In this document: positions 23,478-33,110 of the stretch, in pieces
Numbering within the stretch: the stretch's first letter is position 1
Layout of the letters: each line of letters opens with the position of its first letter
Source of the DNA: Betaproteobacteria bacterium HGW-Betaproteobacteria-14
GTDB taxonomy: Bacteria > Pseudomonadota > Gammaproteobacteria > Burkholderiales > Rhodocyclaceae
Length of the DNA: 44,234 nt
Assembly (NCBI GenBank): GCA_002840845.1
Contig: PHCS01000028.1
Coordinates: forward strand, 1 to 44,234
Direction of reading: 5' to 3'
Notes under the pieces: model-generated
The model's input: only the letters and a program-made list of their open reading frames with translations
The model's database searches: none
What the model was told of the DNA's origin: nothing
Position numbers and translations under genes: made by a program

Positions 23478-24554
23478 ATGCCCTTGCTTGAACTTAAGAA
23501 CATCTCACACGCTTACGGCAACCACTCCGTAGTGAACAATCTTTCCTGCGCGCTTCAAGAGGGTGCAATCGGCTGCCTGCTCGGCCCTTCCGGCTGCGGC
23601 AAAACGACGGTATTGCGGGCCATTGCCGGATTCGAGCCCATCCATGGCGGAGAAATCCATCTCAAGGGAAGCGTGGTCAGCAGCCCGGCCCTGAACATTC
23701 CACCGGAGCAACGCCGTATCGGCATGGTATTCCAGGACTATGCCCTGTTTCCCCACCTGAACGTCAGCGCCAACATCGCATTCGGGCTGCGCGGTGCCGC
23801 CGCATCCGAACGGTGGAGCCGTGTCGATGAACTGCTCGTGACGGTGGGCCTTGCTGGAGCCGGAGAGAAATATCCGCACGAACTGTCCGGCGGCCAGCAG
23901 CAGCGCGTCGCGCTGGCGCGTGCCCTGGCGCCCAAGCCCCATCTGCTCCTGCTCGACGAGCCTTTTTCGAATCTCGACGTCGACCTGCGCGAGCGCCTCT
24001 CGCTGGAGGTGCGCGACATCCTCAAGCAGTCCGGCATCACCGCCATCCTCGTCACGCACGACCAGCACGAAGCATTCGCCGTGGCCGACGAAATCGGCAT
24101 CATGCACGAGGGCCGCATCCAGCAGTGGGACACGCCTTACAACCTCTACCATCGCCCCGCCAACCGCTTCGTCGCGGATTTCGTCGGCCAGGGCGTTTTC
24201 CTCACGGGAAACGTACTCAATCCCAGGGAAGTCGAGATCGAACTGGGCAGGCTGACCGGCAGCATCCCTTCGGAATGCACGGCAGGATGCGATGCCTGCG
24301 GCAAGGGCTGCCAGGTATCCGTCCTGTTGCGTCCCGACGACATCGTGCACGACGATGCGGCCGCCACCCAGGCGGAAGTCGTGGCCAAAGCCTTCCGCGG
24401 CGCAGAATTCCTCTACACGCTGAAGCTGCCGAGCGGCGTGCGACTGCTTTCGCTGGTGCCCAGCCACCACAACCACGACATCGGCGAAAAGATCGGCATT
24501 CGCCTCGATGTGGACCACGTGGTGGTGTTCCGCAATCTCACCGAAGCCACGTGA
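23478..24554 (+). CDS. Ferric iron ABC transporter, ATP-binding protein (FbpC-like) with extra cysteines
   Basis: ATPase of 358 residues that powers iron import. It has Walker [11 protein letters not shown]-loop [11 protein letters not shown], signature [15 protein letters not shown], Walker [13 protein letters not shown] and the H-loop [10 protein letters not shown]. The C-terminal regulatory TOBE-like domain contains an unusual cluster [12 protein letters not shown] (C267, C271, C274, C278) just before [12 protein letters not shown]. The ATG at 23478 ([14 protein letters not shown]) is preferred over an upstream in-frame ATG at 23445, which lies in the Fur-like site. Its TGA overlaps the GTG start of aat, so iron uptake and N-degron tagging genes are translationally coupled. 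Confidence 0.95.
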   Translation: MPLLELKNISHAYGNHSVVNNLSCALQEGAIGCLLGPSGCGKTTVLRAIAGFEPIHGGEIHLKGSVVSSPALNIPPEQRRIGMVFQDYALFPHLNVSANIAFGLRGAAASERWSRVDELLVTVGLAGAGEKYPHELSGGQQQRVALARALAPKPHLLLLDEPFSNLDVDLRERLSLEVRDILKQSGITAILVTHDQHEAFAVADEIGIMHEGRIQQWDTPYNLYHRPANRFVADFVGQGVFLTGNVLNPREVEIELGRLTGSIPSECTAGCDACGKGCQVSVLLRPDDIVHDDAAATQAEVVAKAFRGAEFLYTLKLPSGVRLLSLVPSHHNHDIGEKIGIRLDVDHVVVFRNLTEAT

Positions 24555-25267
24555 TTTCCTGGCTGGCGCGCAATGACCCCTTCCCTCCCGTGGGCAAGGC
24601 GCTCACCCGTCCCAATGGCCTGCTGTGCGCCGGCGCAGACCTGTCCCCGGAACGCCTCCTCGACGCCTACCGCCAGGGCATCTTTCCCTGGTTTTCCCCC
24701 GGCGAACCCATCCTTTGGTGGAGTCCGGACCCACGCATGGTGCTGTTCCCCGAGGAAATGAAAATCTCCCGTTCTCTCGCCAAGGCCCTGCGACGCGGAA
24801 ACTACGAAGTGCGCCTCGATACGTCCTTTGCGTCCGTGGTCCGCGCATGCAGCCAGCCGCGTCCGGGGCAGGATGGCACCTGGATCACGGAGCAGATGCA
24901 GAAGGCCTATTGCCGCCTGCACGAACTCGGCCACGCCCATAGCGTCGAAACCTGGATTGACGGGACGCTCTCCGGGGGACTCTACGGCGTGGCGATCGGC
25001 CGCGCCTTCTACGGCGAGTCGATGTTCTCACGCGTCACCGATGCCTCGAAAATCGCCCTGGCCCATCTGGCCCGTTATCTTGAACGCCAGCGTTTCGCCG
25101 TGATAGATTGCCAGATGAAGACGGCACATCTCGCCTCGCTGGGTGCGAGGGAAATCCGGCGGATCGAACTGGTGCGTGGCCTGGAATCCTGGACGGCGGA
25201 AGGCATGGGTCCAGGCAGATGGCCGCAAGACGACGCAACGATACGCTTTGGCGCCAACAACACATGA
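24551..25267 (+). CDS. aat: Leucyl/phenylalanyl-tRNA--protein transferase
   Basis: Protein of 238 residues that adds Leu or Phe from aminoacyl-tRNA to N-terminal Arg or Lys, marking proteins for ClpAP. Diagnostic segments are [28 protein letters not shown], the WWSPDPRMV block, [20 protein letters not shown] and [16 protein letters not shown]. The start is a GTG at 24551 overlapping the ATPase stop (GTGA). The frame is open upstream but runs through the ATPase gene, and family proteins begin about here ([13 protein letters not shown]). It overlaps bpt by ATGA. Confidence 0.96.
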   Translation: MISWLARNDPFPPVGKALTRPNGLLCAGADLSPERLLDAYRQGIFPWFSPGEPILWWSPDPRMVLFPEEMKISRSLAKALRRGNYEVRLDTSFASVVRACSQPRPGQDGTWITEQMQKAYCRLHELGHAHSVETWIDGTLSGGLYGVAIGRAFYGESMFSRVTDASKIALAHLARYLERQRFAVIDCQMKTAHLASLGAREIRRIELVRGLESWTAEGMGPGRWPQDDATIRFGANNT

Positions 25268-26007
25268 GCCTGCTCAAAGACCTGCCCTTCCCGCTGCTGC
25301 AGTTCTATGCCACTGCACCGTACGCCTGCTCGTACTTGCCAGGCCGGATCGCGCGGTCGCAGGTTGCCACGCCCAGCCACCTGATCGATGCGCACATCTA
25401 CAGCGAACTGGTAAGGTCCGGCTTTCGCCGCAGCGGCATATTCACCTACCGACCCTATTGCGATGCCTGTCGCGCTTGCGTCCCGGTGCGCATCCCGGTC
25501 GACCGCTTCGTGCCCAGCCGCGCGCAACGGCGCTCGGCGGTGCGACACGGCAGCCTGGTGGCTGGCGAACTGCCGCTGGCCTTCCATGAGGAGCATTACG
25601 CCCTATACCAGCGCTACCAGGCCTCGCGCCACTCCGGCGGCGGCATGGATCAGGACAGCCGCGAGCAGTACGCCCACTTCCTCCTGCAAAGCCATGTCGA
25701 CAGCCGCCTGGTGGAGTTTCGCGAGGACGGCATGCTGCGCATGGTGTGCATCGTCGATGTGCTGAGCGACGGCCTGTCCTCGGTCTATACATTCTTCGAC
25801 CCGGATGTGCCCGGCACAAGCTACGGCACCTGGTGCATCCTCTGGCAGGTGGCCAGATGCCGCTCGCTGGGTCTGCCCAATCTCTATCTCGGCTACTGGA
25901 TCCGCGAAAGCGGCAAGATGGCCTACAAGTCCAGGTTCCGCCCCATAGAAGGCCGAATCGGCGGCATCTGGCAAGAACTCGACGACAATGACCTGCTGTG
26001 CCGTTAG
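25264..26007 (+). CDS. bpt: Bacterial arginyl/leucyl-tRNA--protein transferase (Bpt/Ate1-like)
   Basis: Protein of 247 residues of the ATE/Bpt family, which attaches Leu to N-terminal Asp or Glu in bacteria. The N-terminal cysteine motif [19 protein letters not shown] and the C-terminal block [20 protein letters not shown] are diagnostic. The ATG at 25264 overlaps the aat stop (ATGA), so the two N-degron enzymes are made together. Bpt needs ClpS/ClpAP to complete the pathway, and neither is in the window. Confidence 0.95.
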   Translation: MSLLKDLPFPLLQFYATAPYACSYLPGRIARSQVATPSHLIDAHIYSELVRSGFRRSGIFTYRPYCDACRACVPVRIPVDRFVPSRAQRRSAVRHGSLVAGELPLAFHEEHYALYQRYQASRHSGGGMDQDSREQYAHFLLQSHVDSRLVEFREDGMLRMVCIVDVLSDGLSSVYTFFDPDVPGTSYGTWCILWQVARCRSLGLPNLYLGYWIRESGKMAYKSRFRPIEGRIGGIWQELDDNDLLCR

Positions 26008-26036
26008 GCGAGGATGCGATGCGATAATATCGCGCC

Positions 26037-27056
26037 ATGCTCTATCAATTCGCCCGCCCGTTCCTCTTCGCGCTCGACGCGGAAACCGCCCACGACCTGA
26101 CCCTCGCCAGCCTCCGCACCGCGCATGCGTTGCACTTTCCTGTGGCCTGCACTGCACCGCAAGGCACGCCGGTGAGCGTCATGGGCCTGGAATTCCCCAA
26201 TCGGATCGGCCTGGCCGCCGGGCTCGACAAGAACGGCGAGTGCATCGAGGGGCTGGCGGCGCTGGGTTTCGGCCATATCGAAATCGGCACGGTGACGCCG
26301 CGGCCACAGCCAGGCAACCCCAAGCCGCGCCTTTTCCGCCTGCCGCTGCGGCAGGCCATCATCAACCGCATGGGCTTCAACAACCATGGCGTCGATACCC
26401 TCGTCGAGAATGTGCGGCGCTCAACCTACAAGGGCATTCTTGGCATCAACATCGGCAAGAACTTCGACACGCCGATCGAGCGCGCCGTTGACGACTACCT
26501 GGCCTGCCTGCGCAAGGTGTACCCCCACGCCGGTTACGTGACCGTGAACATCTCCTCGCCCAATACCAAGAACCTGCGCCAATTGCAGGGTGCTTCCGAA
26601 CTGGACGGCCTGCTCGCCCCCCTCAAACGAGAACAGGAAGTCCTCGCCCAACAACATGGCCGCCATGTCCCGCTGGCGTTGAAGATCGCACCGGATCTCG
26701 ACGAAGCACAGGTACAGGCTATTGCCGATGCCCTGAGGCGCCATCGCTTCGACGCGGCGATCGCCACCAATACGACGCTCTCACGCGAGGGCGTCGAGCA
26801 CCTTGCCCACGCCGACGAAGCGGGCGGCCTGTCGGGCAGGCCGGTCTTCGAGAAGTCCACCACCGTCCTGGGTGCGCTGTCCCGTTGTCTCGGCAACGAA
26901 ATCCCCCTGATCGGCGTCGGCGGCGTAATGGACGGGAAAACGGCGCGCGCCAAATTGGAGGCCGGTGCGCAACTGGTACAGGTCTATACGGGGCTCATCT
27001 ACCGCGGGCCGGCGCTGGTGAAGGAAGCCATCGCGGCGACGCGGGATTTCCCGTAG
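26037..27056 (+). CDS. pyrD: Dihydroorotate dehydrogenase (quinone), class 2
   Basis: Membrane-associated flavoprotein of 339 residues that oxidises dihydroorotate to orotate in pyrimidine synthesis, passing electrons to ubiquinone. Class 2 features are an N-terminal helical quinone-binding segment ([19 protein letters not shown]) and the FMN pocket [20 protein letters not shown]. It also has NRMGFNNHG, the catalytic serine in [10 protein letters not shown] and the end [19 protein letters not shown]. The gene starts 29 bp after bpt. Its TAG stop lies at the left edge of a REP-like hairpin. Confidence 0.97.
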   Translation: MLYQFARPFLFALDAETAHDLTLASLRTAHALHFPVACTAPQGTPVSVMGLEFPNRIGLAAGLDKNGECIEGLAALGFGHIEIGTVTPRPQPGNPKPRLFRLPLRQAIINRMGFNNHGVDTLVENVRRSTYKGILGINIGKNFDTPIERAVDDYLACLRKVYPHAGYVTVNISSPNTKNLRQLQGASELDGLLAPLKREQEVLAQQHGRHVPLALKIAPDLDEAQVQAIADALRRHRFDAAIATNTTLSREGVEHLAHADEAGGLSGRPVFEKSTTVLGALSRCLGNEIPLIGVGGVMDGKTARAKLEAGAQLVQVYTGLIYRGPALVKEAIAATRDFP

Positions 27057-27169
27057 TCGGGCTTCAGCCCGATGACCGAAGGAAATCCGACCGAAGGAAG
27101 TGCAGAGCCCTGTGGGACGGCCTAAGGAAGTCCCCGGGGCAGCAGCCGTCGGCCTGAAGGCCGACCTAC
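27053..27169. repeat. REP/BIME-like repeat pair A
   Basis: Hairpin TCGGGCTTCAGCCCGA (27057-27072) and the inverse hairpin GTCGGCCTGAAGGCCGAC (27148-27165, followed by CTAC) flank a spacer. The spacer has repeated CCGAAGGAA motifs and GTCCCCGGGGCAGC. A closely related pair is at 42419-42506. The GTAG at the left edge includes the pyrD stop codon. The alanine dehydrogenase ribosome binding site follows immediately at the right. Confidence 0.8.
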
Positions 27170-27183
27170 AGGGAGGCAACACG

Positions 27184-28305
27184 ATGATGCGGGTCGGCGT
27201 ACCGAAGGAGATCAAGAACCACGAATATCGCGTCGGCCTGACACCTGCCGGGGTACACGCACTGACTTTGGCCGGCCACGAAGTGCTCGTCGAGAAGCAT
27301 GCCGGTGCCCGCGTCGGCTTTGCCGATGCCGACTACGCCGCCGCCGGCGCCCGTGTCGCGGCCAACGCGGCCGAGGTGTACGACCGGGCGGACATGATCG
27401 TCAAGGTAAAGGAACTCCAGGAAGCCGAGTTCTCCCTCACACGCAAGGGACAGATCCTCTTCGCCTACCAGCATTTCGCACCCGACCCGATTCTCCTGCA
27501 GCATGTCCTCGACTGTGGCCTGTCCTGCGTGGCCTACGAGACGGTGGCCGATGCGCTAGGCAACCTGCCCCTGCTGGCGCCCATGTCGCGCGTGGCCGGG
27601 CGGCTGGCCCCTCAGGTCGGCGCGTGGGCGTTGCAGATGGCGAATGGCGGCTCGGGCGTGCTGCTTGGCGGCGTGGCTGGCGTGCCGCCGGGCAAGGTGG
27701 TCATCGTCGGCGCCGGCAACGTCGGCGCAAATGCCTTGCAGATTGCCGTCGGCATGGGCGCGCAGGTGACCCTGTTCGATCGTGGCGTGAGCAAGCTCGC
27801 TGCCCTGGAGCAGATTTACCGGGGCCGCGCCGCCACCTGCGTTGCCGATCCGCTTTCTCTCGAGCGTGCCGTCGCGGACGCCGACCTCGTCATCGGCGCG
27901 GTACTCATTCCCGGCAAGCTGTCGCCGAAATGCATTTCGCGGGCCCTGCTCCAGCGCATGCGTCCCGGGTCGGTCATCGTCGATGTCGGCATCGACCAGG
28001 GCGGCATCGCCGAGACTTCGCGCCCCACCTCGCATGACGACCCGCTCTATGTCGAGGAAGGCATCGTCCACTACTGCGTGCCCAACATGCCCTCTGCCGT
28101 GGCGCGCACTGCCACCCTGGCACTCACCCAGGCCACGCTGCCTTACGCCCTCAGTCTGGCCAATCTTGGCCTGCGCCGGGCGCTGCAGGAGGATGCCGGC
28201 TTCAGGGCAGGTCTGCAGGTGCACGCCGGCCAGGTGACGCATGCCGGCCTCGCGGAAGATGCGCGGCGCCCGCACACACCGGCGGACATATCGTTGGAGA
28301 GCTAA
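27184..28305 (+). CDS. ald: Alanine dehydrogenase
   Basis: NAD-dependent L-alanine dehydrogenase of 373 residues interconverting alanine with pyruvate and ammonia. Family features are the start [20 protein letters not shown], the substrate-side [17 protein letters not shown], the nucleotide-binding [22 protein letters not shown] and [25 protein letters not shown] site lies 7 bp before the ATG at 27184, right after the REP-like pair. The enzyme could feed pyruvate to central metabolism or recycle NADH. Related pyridine-nucleotide transhydrogenase alpha subunits share the fold but lack the alanine-specific segments. Confidence 0.95.
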   Translation: MMRVGVPKEIKNHEYRVGLTPAGVHALTLAGHEVLVEKHAGARVGFADADYAAAGARVAANAAEVYDRADMIVKVKELQEAEFSLTRKGQILFAYQHFAPDPILLQHVLDCGLSCVAYETVADALGNLPLLAPMSRVAGRLAPQVGAWALQMANGGSGVLLGGVAGVPPGKVVIVGAGNVGANALQIAVGMGAQVTLFDRGVSKLAALEQIYRGRAATCVADPLSLERAVADADLVIGAVLIPGKLSPKCISRALLQRMRPGSVIVDVGIDQGGIAETSRPTSHDDPLYVEEGIVHYCVPNMPSAVARTATLALTQATLPYALSLANLGLRRALQEDAGFRAGLQVHAGQVTHAGLAEDARRPHTPADISLES

Positions 28306-28411
28306 CAATCCAGCCTCAATTATCCAGAAAAGTCATAAGGCTATAACTAGATCAGGGTTGTTTGGCGCGCCGCATAAAGCGATAATTCATGATCACTCTA
28401 GGCCTGTCGGC

Positions 28412-28996
28412 ATGACCGGATATCTCTTCATCGTCATTGGCGCCGTTCTCGTCAACAACGTCGTCTTCGGCCGCGTCCTCGGCCTGTGTCCCTTCATGGG
28501 CGTATCCAAGAAGCTGGAGACGGCCGTCGGCATGAGTGCCGCAACGACGTTCGTGCTCACCGTGGCCACGGGCGCCGGCTACCTGATCGACCGCTACCTT
28601 CTGGTGCCGAACGGCCTCGAGTACCTGCGCACGCTCTCCTTCATCATCGTCATCGCCGGCCTGGTGCAACTCACCGAGATGATCGTGCAGAAGACCAGCC
28701 CGCTGCTGCACCAGGTGCTCGGCATCTATCTGCCCCTCATCACCACCAACTGTGCCGTACTGGGCGTGCCGCTGCTCAACATCGCCTTCAGGCACAACCT
28801 GCTCGAATCGCTGCTGTTCGGCTTCGGCAGCGCCATCGGCTTCTCGCTGGCGCTGGTGCTCTTCGGCAGCCTGCGCGAGCGGCTCGAGGGCGCCGACGTT
28901 CCCGTTCCCTTCCGCGGCACAGCCATCGCCATGATCACCGCCGGCCTGATGAGCATCGCCTTCATGGGCTTCGCCGGCCTCGACAAATATCACTGA
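28412..28996 (+). CDS. rnfA: Rnf complex subunit RnfA
   Basis: Inner-membrane protein of 194 residues with six helices, homologous to NqrE. It is part of the Rnf complex that couples ferredoxin/NAD redox chemistry to ion flux. The start [32 protein letters not shown] and [16 protein letters not shown] are typical; the conserved cysteines bind an Fe-S cluster within the membrane according to Rnf/Nqr structures. The ATG at 28412 is chosen from the family start. The open frame upstream overlaps the alanine dehydrogenase gene. It overlaps rnfB by TGATG. Confidence 0.96.
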   Translation: MTGYLFIVIGAVLVNNVVFGRVLGLCPFMGVSKKLETAVGMSAATTFVLTVATGAGYLIDRYLLVPNGLEYLRTLSFIIVIAGLVQLTEMIVQKTSPLLHQVLGIYLPLITTNCAVLGVPLLNIAFRHNLLESLLFGFGSAIGFSLALVLFGSLRERLEGADVPVPFRGTAIAMITAGLMSIAFMGFAGLDKYH

Positions 28997-29550
28997 TGTT
29001 CACTGCATTGCTCGTCATGGCCGGCATCGCCCTGGTGCTCGGCGCGCTGCTCGGTTTCGCCTCGATCCGCTTCAAGGTGAAGGGCGACCCGCTGGTGGAC
29101 AAGATCGACGCCATCCTGCCGCAGACGCAGTGCGGCCAATGCAGCTATCCCGGCTGCAAGCCCTATGCGCAGGCCATCGCCAAAGGGGAAGCCGAGATCA
29201 ATCAATGCCCGCCGGGCGGCGAGGAAGGCATCCGCAAGCTGGCCGATCTCCTCGGCAAGGAATTCAAGCCGCTGTCCGCCGAGCACGGCGTGGAGAAGCC
29301 GAAGCAGGTGGCCGTCATCGACGAATCCGTCTGCATCGGCTGCACGCTATGCACGCAGGCCTGCCCGGTCGATGCCATCGTCGGCGCGGCCAAGCAGATG
29401 CACACCATCGTGTCGCCGCTGTGCACCGGCTGCGAACTGTGCGTGCCGCCCTGCCCGGTCGATTGCATTGCCATGGTGGCGGTGCCGGAAACGGTGGAAA
29501 CCTGGAAATGGCGCTACCCGATCATCCGCCTCAAGGAGCAGGCGACATGA
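28996..29550 (+). CDS. rnfB: Rnf complex iron-sulfur subunit RnfB
   Basis: Ferredoxin-like subunit of 184 residues. An N-terminal membrane helix ([19 protein letters not shown]) is followed by a cysteine set [14 protein letters not shown]...CPPGG for one 4Fe-4S cluster. Two 4Fe-4S motifs follow, [16 protein letters not shown] and [16 protein letters not shown]. It accepts electrons from soluble ferredoxin and passes them to the membrane subunits. It starts in the rnfA stop (TGATG) and overlaps rnfC by ATGA. Confidence 0.97.
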   Translation: MFTALLVMAGIALVLGALLGFASIRFKVKGDPLVDKIDAILPQTQCGQCSYPGCKPYAQAIAKGEAEINQCPPGGEEGIRKLADLLGKEFKPLSAEHGVEKPKQVAVIDESVCIGCTLCTQACPVDAIVGAAKQMHTIVSPLCTGCELCVPPCPVDCIAMVAVPETVETWKWRYPIIRLKEQAT

Positions 29551-31250
29551 TCGCGTCGCTCTTCTCCTTCAAGGGCGGCGTCAAGCCTGCTGCGCACAAG
29601 GACGAGTCGGCACAGGCACCGATCGCGCAAGCGCCGCTGCCGCACCGGCTGGTCGTGCCACTGCGACAGAGCGCTGGAGGCGCACCGCTGCCGCTGGTCA
29701 AGGCCGGACAGCGCGTGCTCAAGGGCGAGCGCATCGGCGCGCCCGAGGGCAACTTTTCCTCGGCCATCCATGCCCCCACCTCCGGCCAGGTGCTGGCGGT
29801 CGAAGCACGCATGCTGCCGCACCCCTCCGGCTTGTCCGCCCTGTGCGTGGTGATCGAAGCGGATGGGGATGAGCGCTGGATCGATCTCGTTCCGACAAAC
29901 TACATGACCGAATCGCCTGACGCGCTCAGGGACATCCTGCGGGATGCGGGCATCGTCGGCCTGGGCGGAGCGACCTTCCCCAGCCACCTCAAGTTGAAGC
30001 CGGGTGCCACCGGCCGCATCGAAACGCTGATCATCAATGGCGCCGAATGCGAACCCTGGATCACCTGCGACGACCGCCTGATGCGCGAGCGTGCCGACGA
30101 AATCGCGCGCGGCATCGCCATCCTCCGCCACATCGCGTCCGCCGAGCGGGTGCTGGTCGGCATCGAGGACAACAAACCGCAGGCCATTGCCGCCATGCGC
30201 GCTGCGCTTGCGACGTCGGAAGGCGTCGAGGTCGTGCCGGTACCGACCCGCTATCCGGCCGGCGGCGAACGGCAGCTGATCCGCGTGCTCACCGGCATCG
30301 AAATCCCCTACGGCCGCTACGGCACGGACTTTGGCGTGCAATGCTTCAACGTCGCCACGGCCTGCAGCGTGCATCGCGCCATCGATCTGGGCCAGCCGCT
30401 GATCTCGCGCATCGTCACCCTTGCCGGCAATGTCGAGCGACCAGGCAATGTCGAGGCGCTGATCGGCACACCCATCGACGAGTTGCTGAAGCTCGCGTCG
30501 CCGAAAGCCGACACGGACCGCACCATCCTGGGCGGCCCGATGATGGGCTTTGCGCTGCCCCGCACCGACCTGCCGGTGACCAAGGCGGCCAACTGCATCC
30601 TGGCCGCCAGTCCGGCACTGTTCCCGCCGCAGGGCGCGGAGTTGCCCTGCATCCGCTGCGGTGCCTGCACGCGCGCCTGCCCCGCAGAACTGCAGCCGCA
30701 CGAGCTCTACTGGTTCTCCCGCGCAAAGAATTTCGGCAAGGCGCAGGAATACGGCATTTTCGATTGCATCGAATGCGGCTGCTGCGCCTACGTCTGCCCC
30801 TCGAACATCCGCCTGGTGGACTACTATCGTTTCGCCAAGTCTTCGATGCGTGCGCTGGAACGGGAAAAGGCCGTGGCCGACGCGGCGCGCGAGCGCTTCG
30901 AGTTGCGCAATCTGCGGGAGGAGCGCGAGAAGGCCGAAAAGGCGGCGCGCCTGGCCGCCAAGACAGCTGCCGGCAGGCAGGCGGCGGAAGGCGCTGCAGC
31001 AAAGGCGGCCGGGGCCCCCGCGGCGCCACAGGCGGCTTCTCCGGAGGAGAAGCCGCTGCCGGCCCTGGACGAGCAGAAGAAGGCGCTCATCGCCGCCGCC
31101 ATCGCGCGCGTCGAGACACAGAAGGTTGGCGTGCAGCCGAGAAACACGGATAACCTGACGCCCGAGAAGCAGGCCGAGATCCGCGAAATCGAGGCGCGCC
31201 GCAACAAGGTGCGCGAACTGGCCAAGACGCCGCCGGAAGAACCGATTTGA
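29547..31250 (+). CDS. rnfC: Rnf complex NADH-binding subunit RnfC
   Basis: Peripheral subunit of 567 residues carrying NADH- and FMN-binding (NuoF-like) and beta-grasp domains and two 4Fe-4S motifs: [17 protein letters not shown] and [22 protein letters not shown] long Ala/Lys/Glu-rich tail (about residues 445-567) is expected to be helical and is variable in the family. The start is the ATG at 29547 ([20 protein letters not shown]), with ATGA overlap to rnfB. It exchanges electrons with NADH at the cytoplasmic face. Confidence 0.97.
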   Translation: MIASLFSFKGGVKPAAHKDESAQAPIAQAPLPHRLVVPLRQSAGGAPLPLVKAGQRVLKGERIGAPEGNFSSAIHAPTSGQVLAVEARMLPHPSGLSALCVVIEADGDERWIDLVPTNYMTESPDALRDILRDAGIVGLGGATFPSHLKLKPGATGRIETLIINGAECEPWITCDDRLMRERADEIARGIAILRHIASAERVLVGIEDNKPQAIAAMRAALATSEGVEVVPVPTRYPAGGERQLIRVLTGIEIPYGRYGTDFGVQCFNVATACSVHRAIDLGQPLISRIVTLAGNVERPGNVEALIGTPIDELLKLASPKADTDRTILGGPMMGFALPRTDLPVTKAANCILAASPALFPPQGAELPCIRCGACTRACPAELQPHELYWFSRAKNFGKAQEYGIFDCIECGCCAYVCPSNIRLVDYYRFAKSSMRALEREKAVADAARERFELRNLREEREKAEKAARLAAKTAAGRQAAEGAAAKAAGAPAAPQAASPEEKPLPALDEQKKALIAAAIARVETQKVGVQPRNTDNLTPEKQAEIREIEARRNKVRELAKTPPEEPI

Positions 31251-31258
31251 CAACAGTC

Positions 31259-32284
31259 ATGAACAACTCGCCCCACGTCCATCTGCCGATCAGCGTCCGC
31301 GTGATCATGCTCAAGGTGCTGGTCGCCCTGCTGCCGGGCATCGCGGTCTACGTCTGGTTCTTCGGCGCGGCCATCCTGGTGCAGATCGCGCTCGCCTCCA
31401 CCGCGGCGCTGGCCGGCGAGGCGGCCATGCTGCGTCTGCGCCGCAAGCCGGTGGGGCTGTTTCTCGCCGACGGCAGCGCGCTGGTGACGGCCTGGCTGAT
31501 TGCGCTGACCTTTCCCCCCATCGCGCCCTGGTGGCTCATCGTCTCGGCCACTCTCTTCGCCATCATTGTCGCAAAGCACCTTTACGGCGGGCTCGGGCAG
31601 AATCCGTTCAATCCGGCGATGGTGGCGTTCTGCGTTTCCATCATTGCCTTCCCCGCCCTGATGTCGCAATGGCCGGCCGTCGGCTTCACCGATTTCACGG
31701 CGCAGGTGCGCGTCATTTTCGAAAGTCAGTCCGCACAGGACGCCGTCACCATGGCCACGCCGCTCGACGCACTGCGCACCTCGCTGCACACGCCCGAAGC
31801 GCGCGCCACCGTGGCCGGCATCCTCGGCTCGCACGCCACCTTCGGCAACATCGGCGGCAAGGGCTGGGAATGGATCGCGCTGGCCTACCTTGCCGGCGGC
31901 CTGTGGCTGCTGCAGCAGCGCATCATCACCTGGCACGTGCCGGTCGCCTTCCTCGGCGTGCTGGCGGCGATCGCCACCGTGTTCAGCCTCGCCAACTCCG
32001 ACAGTTTCGCCGGACCGACTTTCCATGTCGTCACCGGCGGCGCCATGCTGGGCGCCTTCTTCATCGCCACCGATCCGGTCTCCGGCGCCACCACGCCGCG
32101 CGGCAAGCTGATCTTCGCCGCCGGCGTCGCCCTGCTGACCTGGATCATCCGCACCTTCGGCGCCTACCCTGACGGCATGGCCTTCGGCGTGCTGCTCATG
32201 AACCTGTGCGTGCCCCTCATCGACATGGGCACCCAACCGCCGGTGTTCGGCCATAAGAACGGCAAAAAAGAGGGGAAGCCATGA
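31259..32284 (+). CDS. rnfD: Rnf complex subunit RnfD
   Basis: Inner-membrane flavoprotein of 341 residues, homologous to NqrB, with about nine helices. FMN is expected to bind covalently at the threonine of DPVSGATTPRGK. The ATG at 31259 (MNNSPHVHLPISVRVIML) begins like other RnfD proteins. A TTG at 31247 overlaps the rnfC stop and has a well-spaced GGAAG, so a start 4 residues earlier is possible. The stop is followed by a 140-bp structured repeat before rnfG. Confidence 0.96.
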   Translation: MNNSPHVHLPISVRVIMLKVLVALLPGIAVYVWFFGAAILVQIALASTAALAGEAAMLRLRRKPVGLFLADGSALVTAWLIALTFPPIAPWWLIVSATLFAIIVAKHLYGGLGQNPFNPAMVAFCVSIIAFPALMSQWPAVGFTDFTAQVRVIFESQSAQDAVTMATPLDALRTSLHTPEARATVAGILGSHATFGNIGGKGWEWIALAYLAGGLWLLQQRIITWHVPVAFLGVLAAIATVFSLANSDSFAGPTFHVVTGGAMLGAFFIATDPVSGATTPRGKLIFAAGVALLTWIIRTFGAYPDGMAFGVLLMNLCVPLIDMGTQPPVFGHKNGKKEGKP

Positions 32285-32422
32285 GCGCCGTCCGCCGGGC
32301 CGCGAACAACCGTCACCCCCTTCCTCGGGGCGAAGCCGGGGTTTCGCAGAGCACTGCTCTGTGCCGGCAGAGCCGGCTGGCTGTGCTAAGCCAGCCGTGG
32401 GGCAGGGGACGGGGGAAAGGCT
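32281..32422 (+). repeat. Structured GC-rich repeat between rnfD and rnfG
   Basis: The segment begins with ATGAGCGCCGTCCGCCGGG overlapping the rnfD stop and contains GTCACCCCC-TT-CCTCGGGGCG (32312-32332). Three hairpins follow: CAGAGCA/TGCTCTG (32347-32361), GCCGGC/GCCGGC (32363-32377) and GGCTGGCT/AGCCAGCC (32375-32396). The last two are mutually exclusive. The 3' end supplies the GGGGGAAAGG ribosome binding site of rnfG. The first two modules recur at 34415-34604. Confidence 0.7.
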
Positions 32423-32423
32423 C

Positions 32424-33110
32424 ATGAGCGAACCGACGGCCCTCCGCGTCTCCCTGCGCACTGCCTTCATCCTGACGGTGTTCACCGTGGTGTTCACCAC
32501 GCTCATGGCGACGACCTACCGGGCGACAAAACCTGCCATCGACGCCAGCGTCGAAGCGGAGAAGATGAAACTGGTGGACGAAGTCCTGCCCGCCCACCAT
32601 TACGACAATGCCCTTCTGGACGATTTCATCATGGTGGCGCCCCGCGCCGAACTCGGCCTCGATGCACGGGACGACGCCGTGCGCCTGCTGCGCGCGCGCA
32701 AGGCCGATGCTCCGGCGGCTCTGGTATTCGAGGCCGTGGCGCCGGACGGCTACGGCGGCAAGATCCGGCTGATTCTCGCAATCGGCACGGACGACCGGGT
32801 GATCGGCGTGCGTGTGGTCAGCCACAAGGAAACACCGGGCCTGGGCGACTACATCGACCCGAAAAAGGATCGCAACAAGTCGGCTCCCTGGATCCGCCAA
32901 TTCGACGCAACGGGATTCGGACAAGTCGCCGACGCCAACTGGAAGGTGAAGAAGGACGGCGGGCATTTCGACGCCCGCGCGGGCGCCACCATCAGCGCCC
33001 GCGCCGTCACGAACGCGGTGCGCCGCGCGTTGCAGTTCGCCGTCGAACACCGCGACAAACTCTACGCACTTCCGGCAAAATCCGTCCTGGAGAAGGAGCC
33101 CACGCCATGA
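32424..33110 (+). CDS. rnfG: Rnf complex FMN-binding subunit RnfG
   Basis: Subunit of 228 residues with one N-terminal membrane helix (TAFILTVFTVVFTTLMATTY) and a periplasmic FMN-binding domain. FMN is normally joined to a threonine in an S/DGAT motif, seen here as AGATISARAVTNAV. GYGGKIRLILAIG and VVSHKETPGLGDYI are further family blocks. The ATG at 32424 has a strong GGGGGAAAGG site. It overlaps rnfE by ATGA. ApbE, needed for the covalent flavin, is not in the window. Confidence 0.96.
   Translation: MSEPTALRVSLRTAFILTVFTVVFTTLMATTYRATKPAIDASVEAEKMKLVDEVLPAHHYDNALLDDFIMVAPRAELGLDARDDAVRLLRARKADAPAALVFEAVAPDGYGGKIRLILAIGTDDRVIGVRVVSHKETPGLGDYIDPKKDRNKSAPWIRQFDATGFGQVADANWKVKKDGGHFDARAGATISARAVTNAVRRALQFAVEHRDKLYALPAKSVLEKEPTP

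Noticed and set aside
29514-31253. 579-residue open frame antisense to rnfC
   Set aside because: It mirrors the codon bias of rnfC on the opposite strand, has no ribosome binding site and no recognisable domain.
30824-32506. 560-residue open frame antisense to rnfC/rnfD/rnfG
   Set aside because: It crosses three well-supported genes on the other strand and has shuffled, His/Gln/Gly-rich composition.
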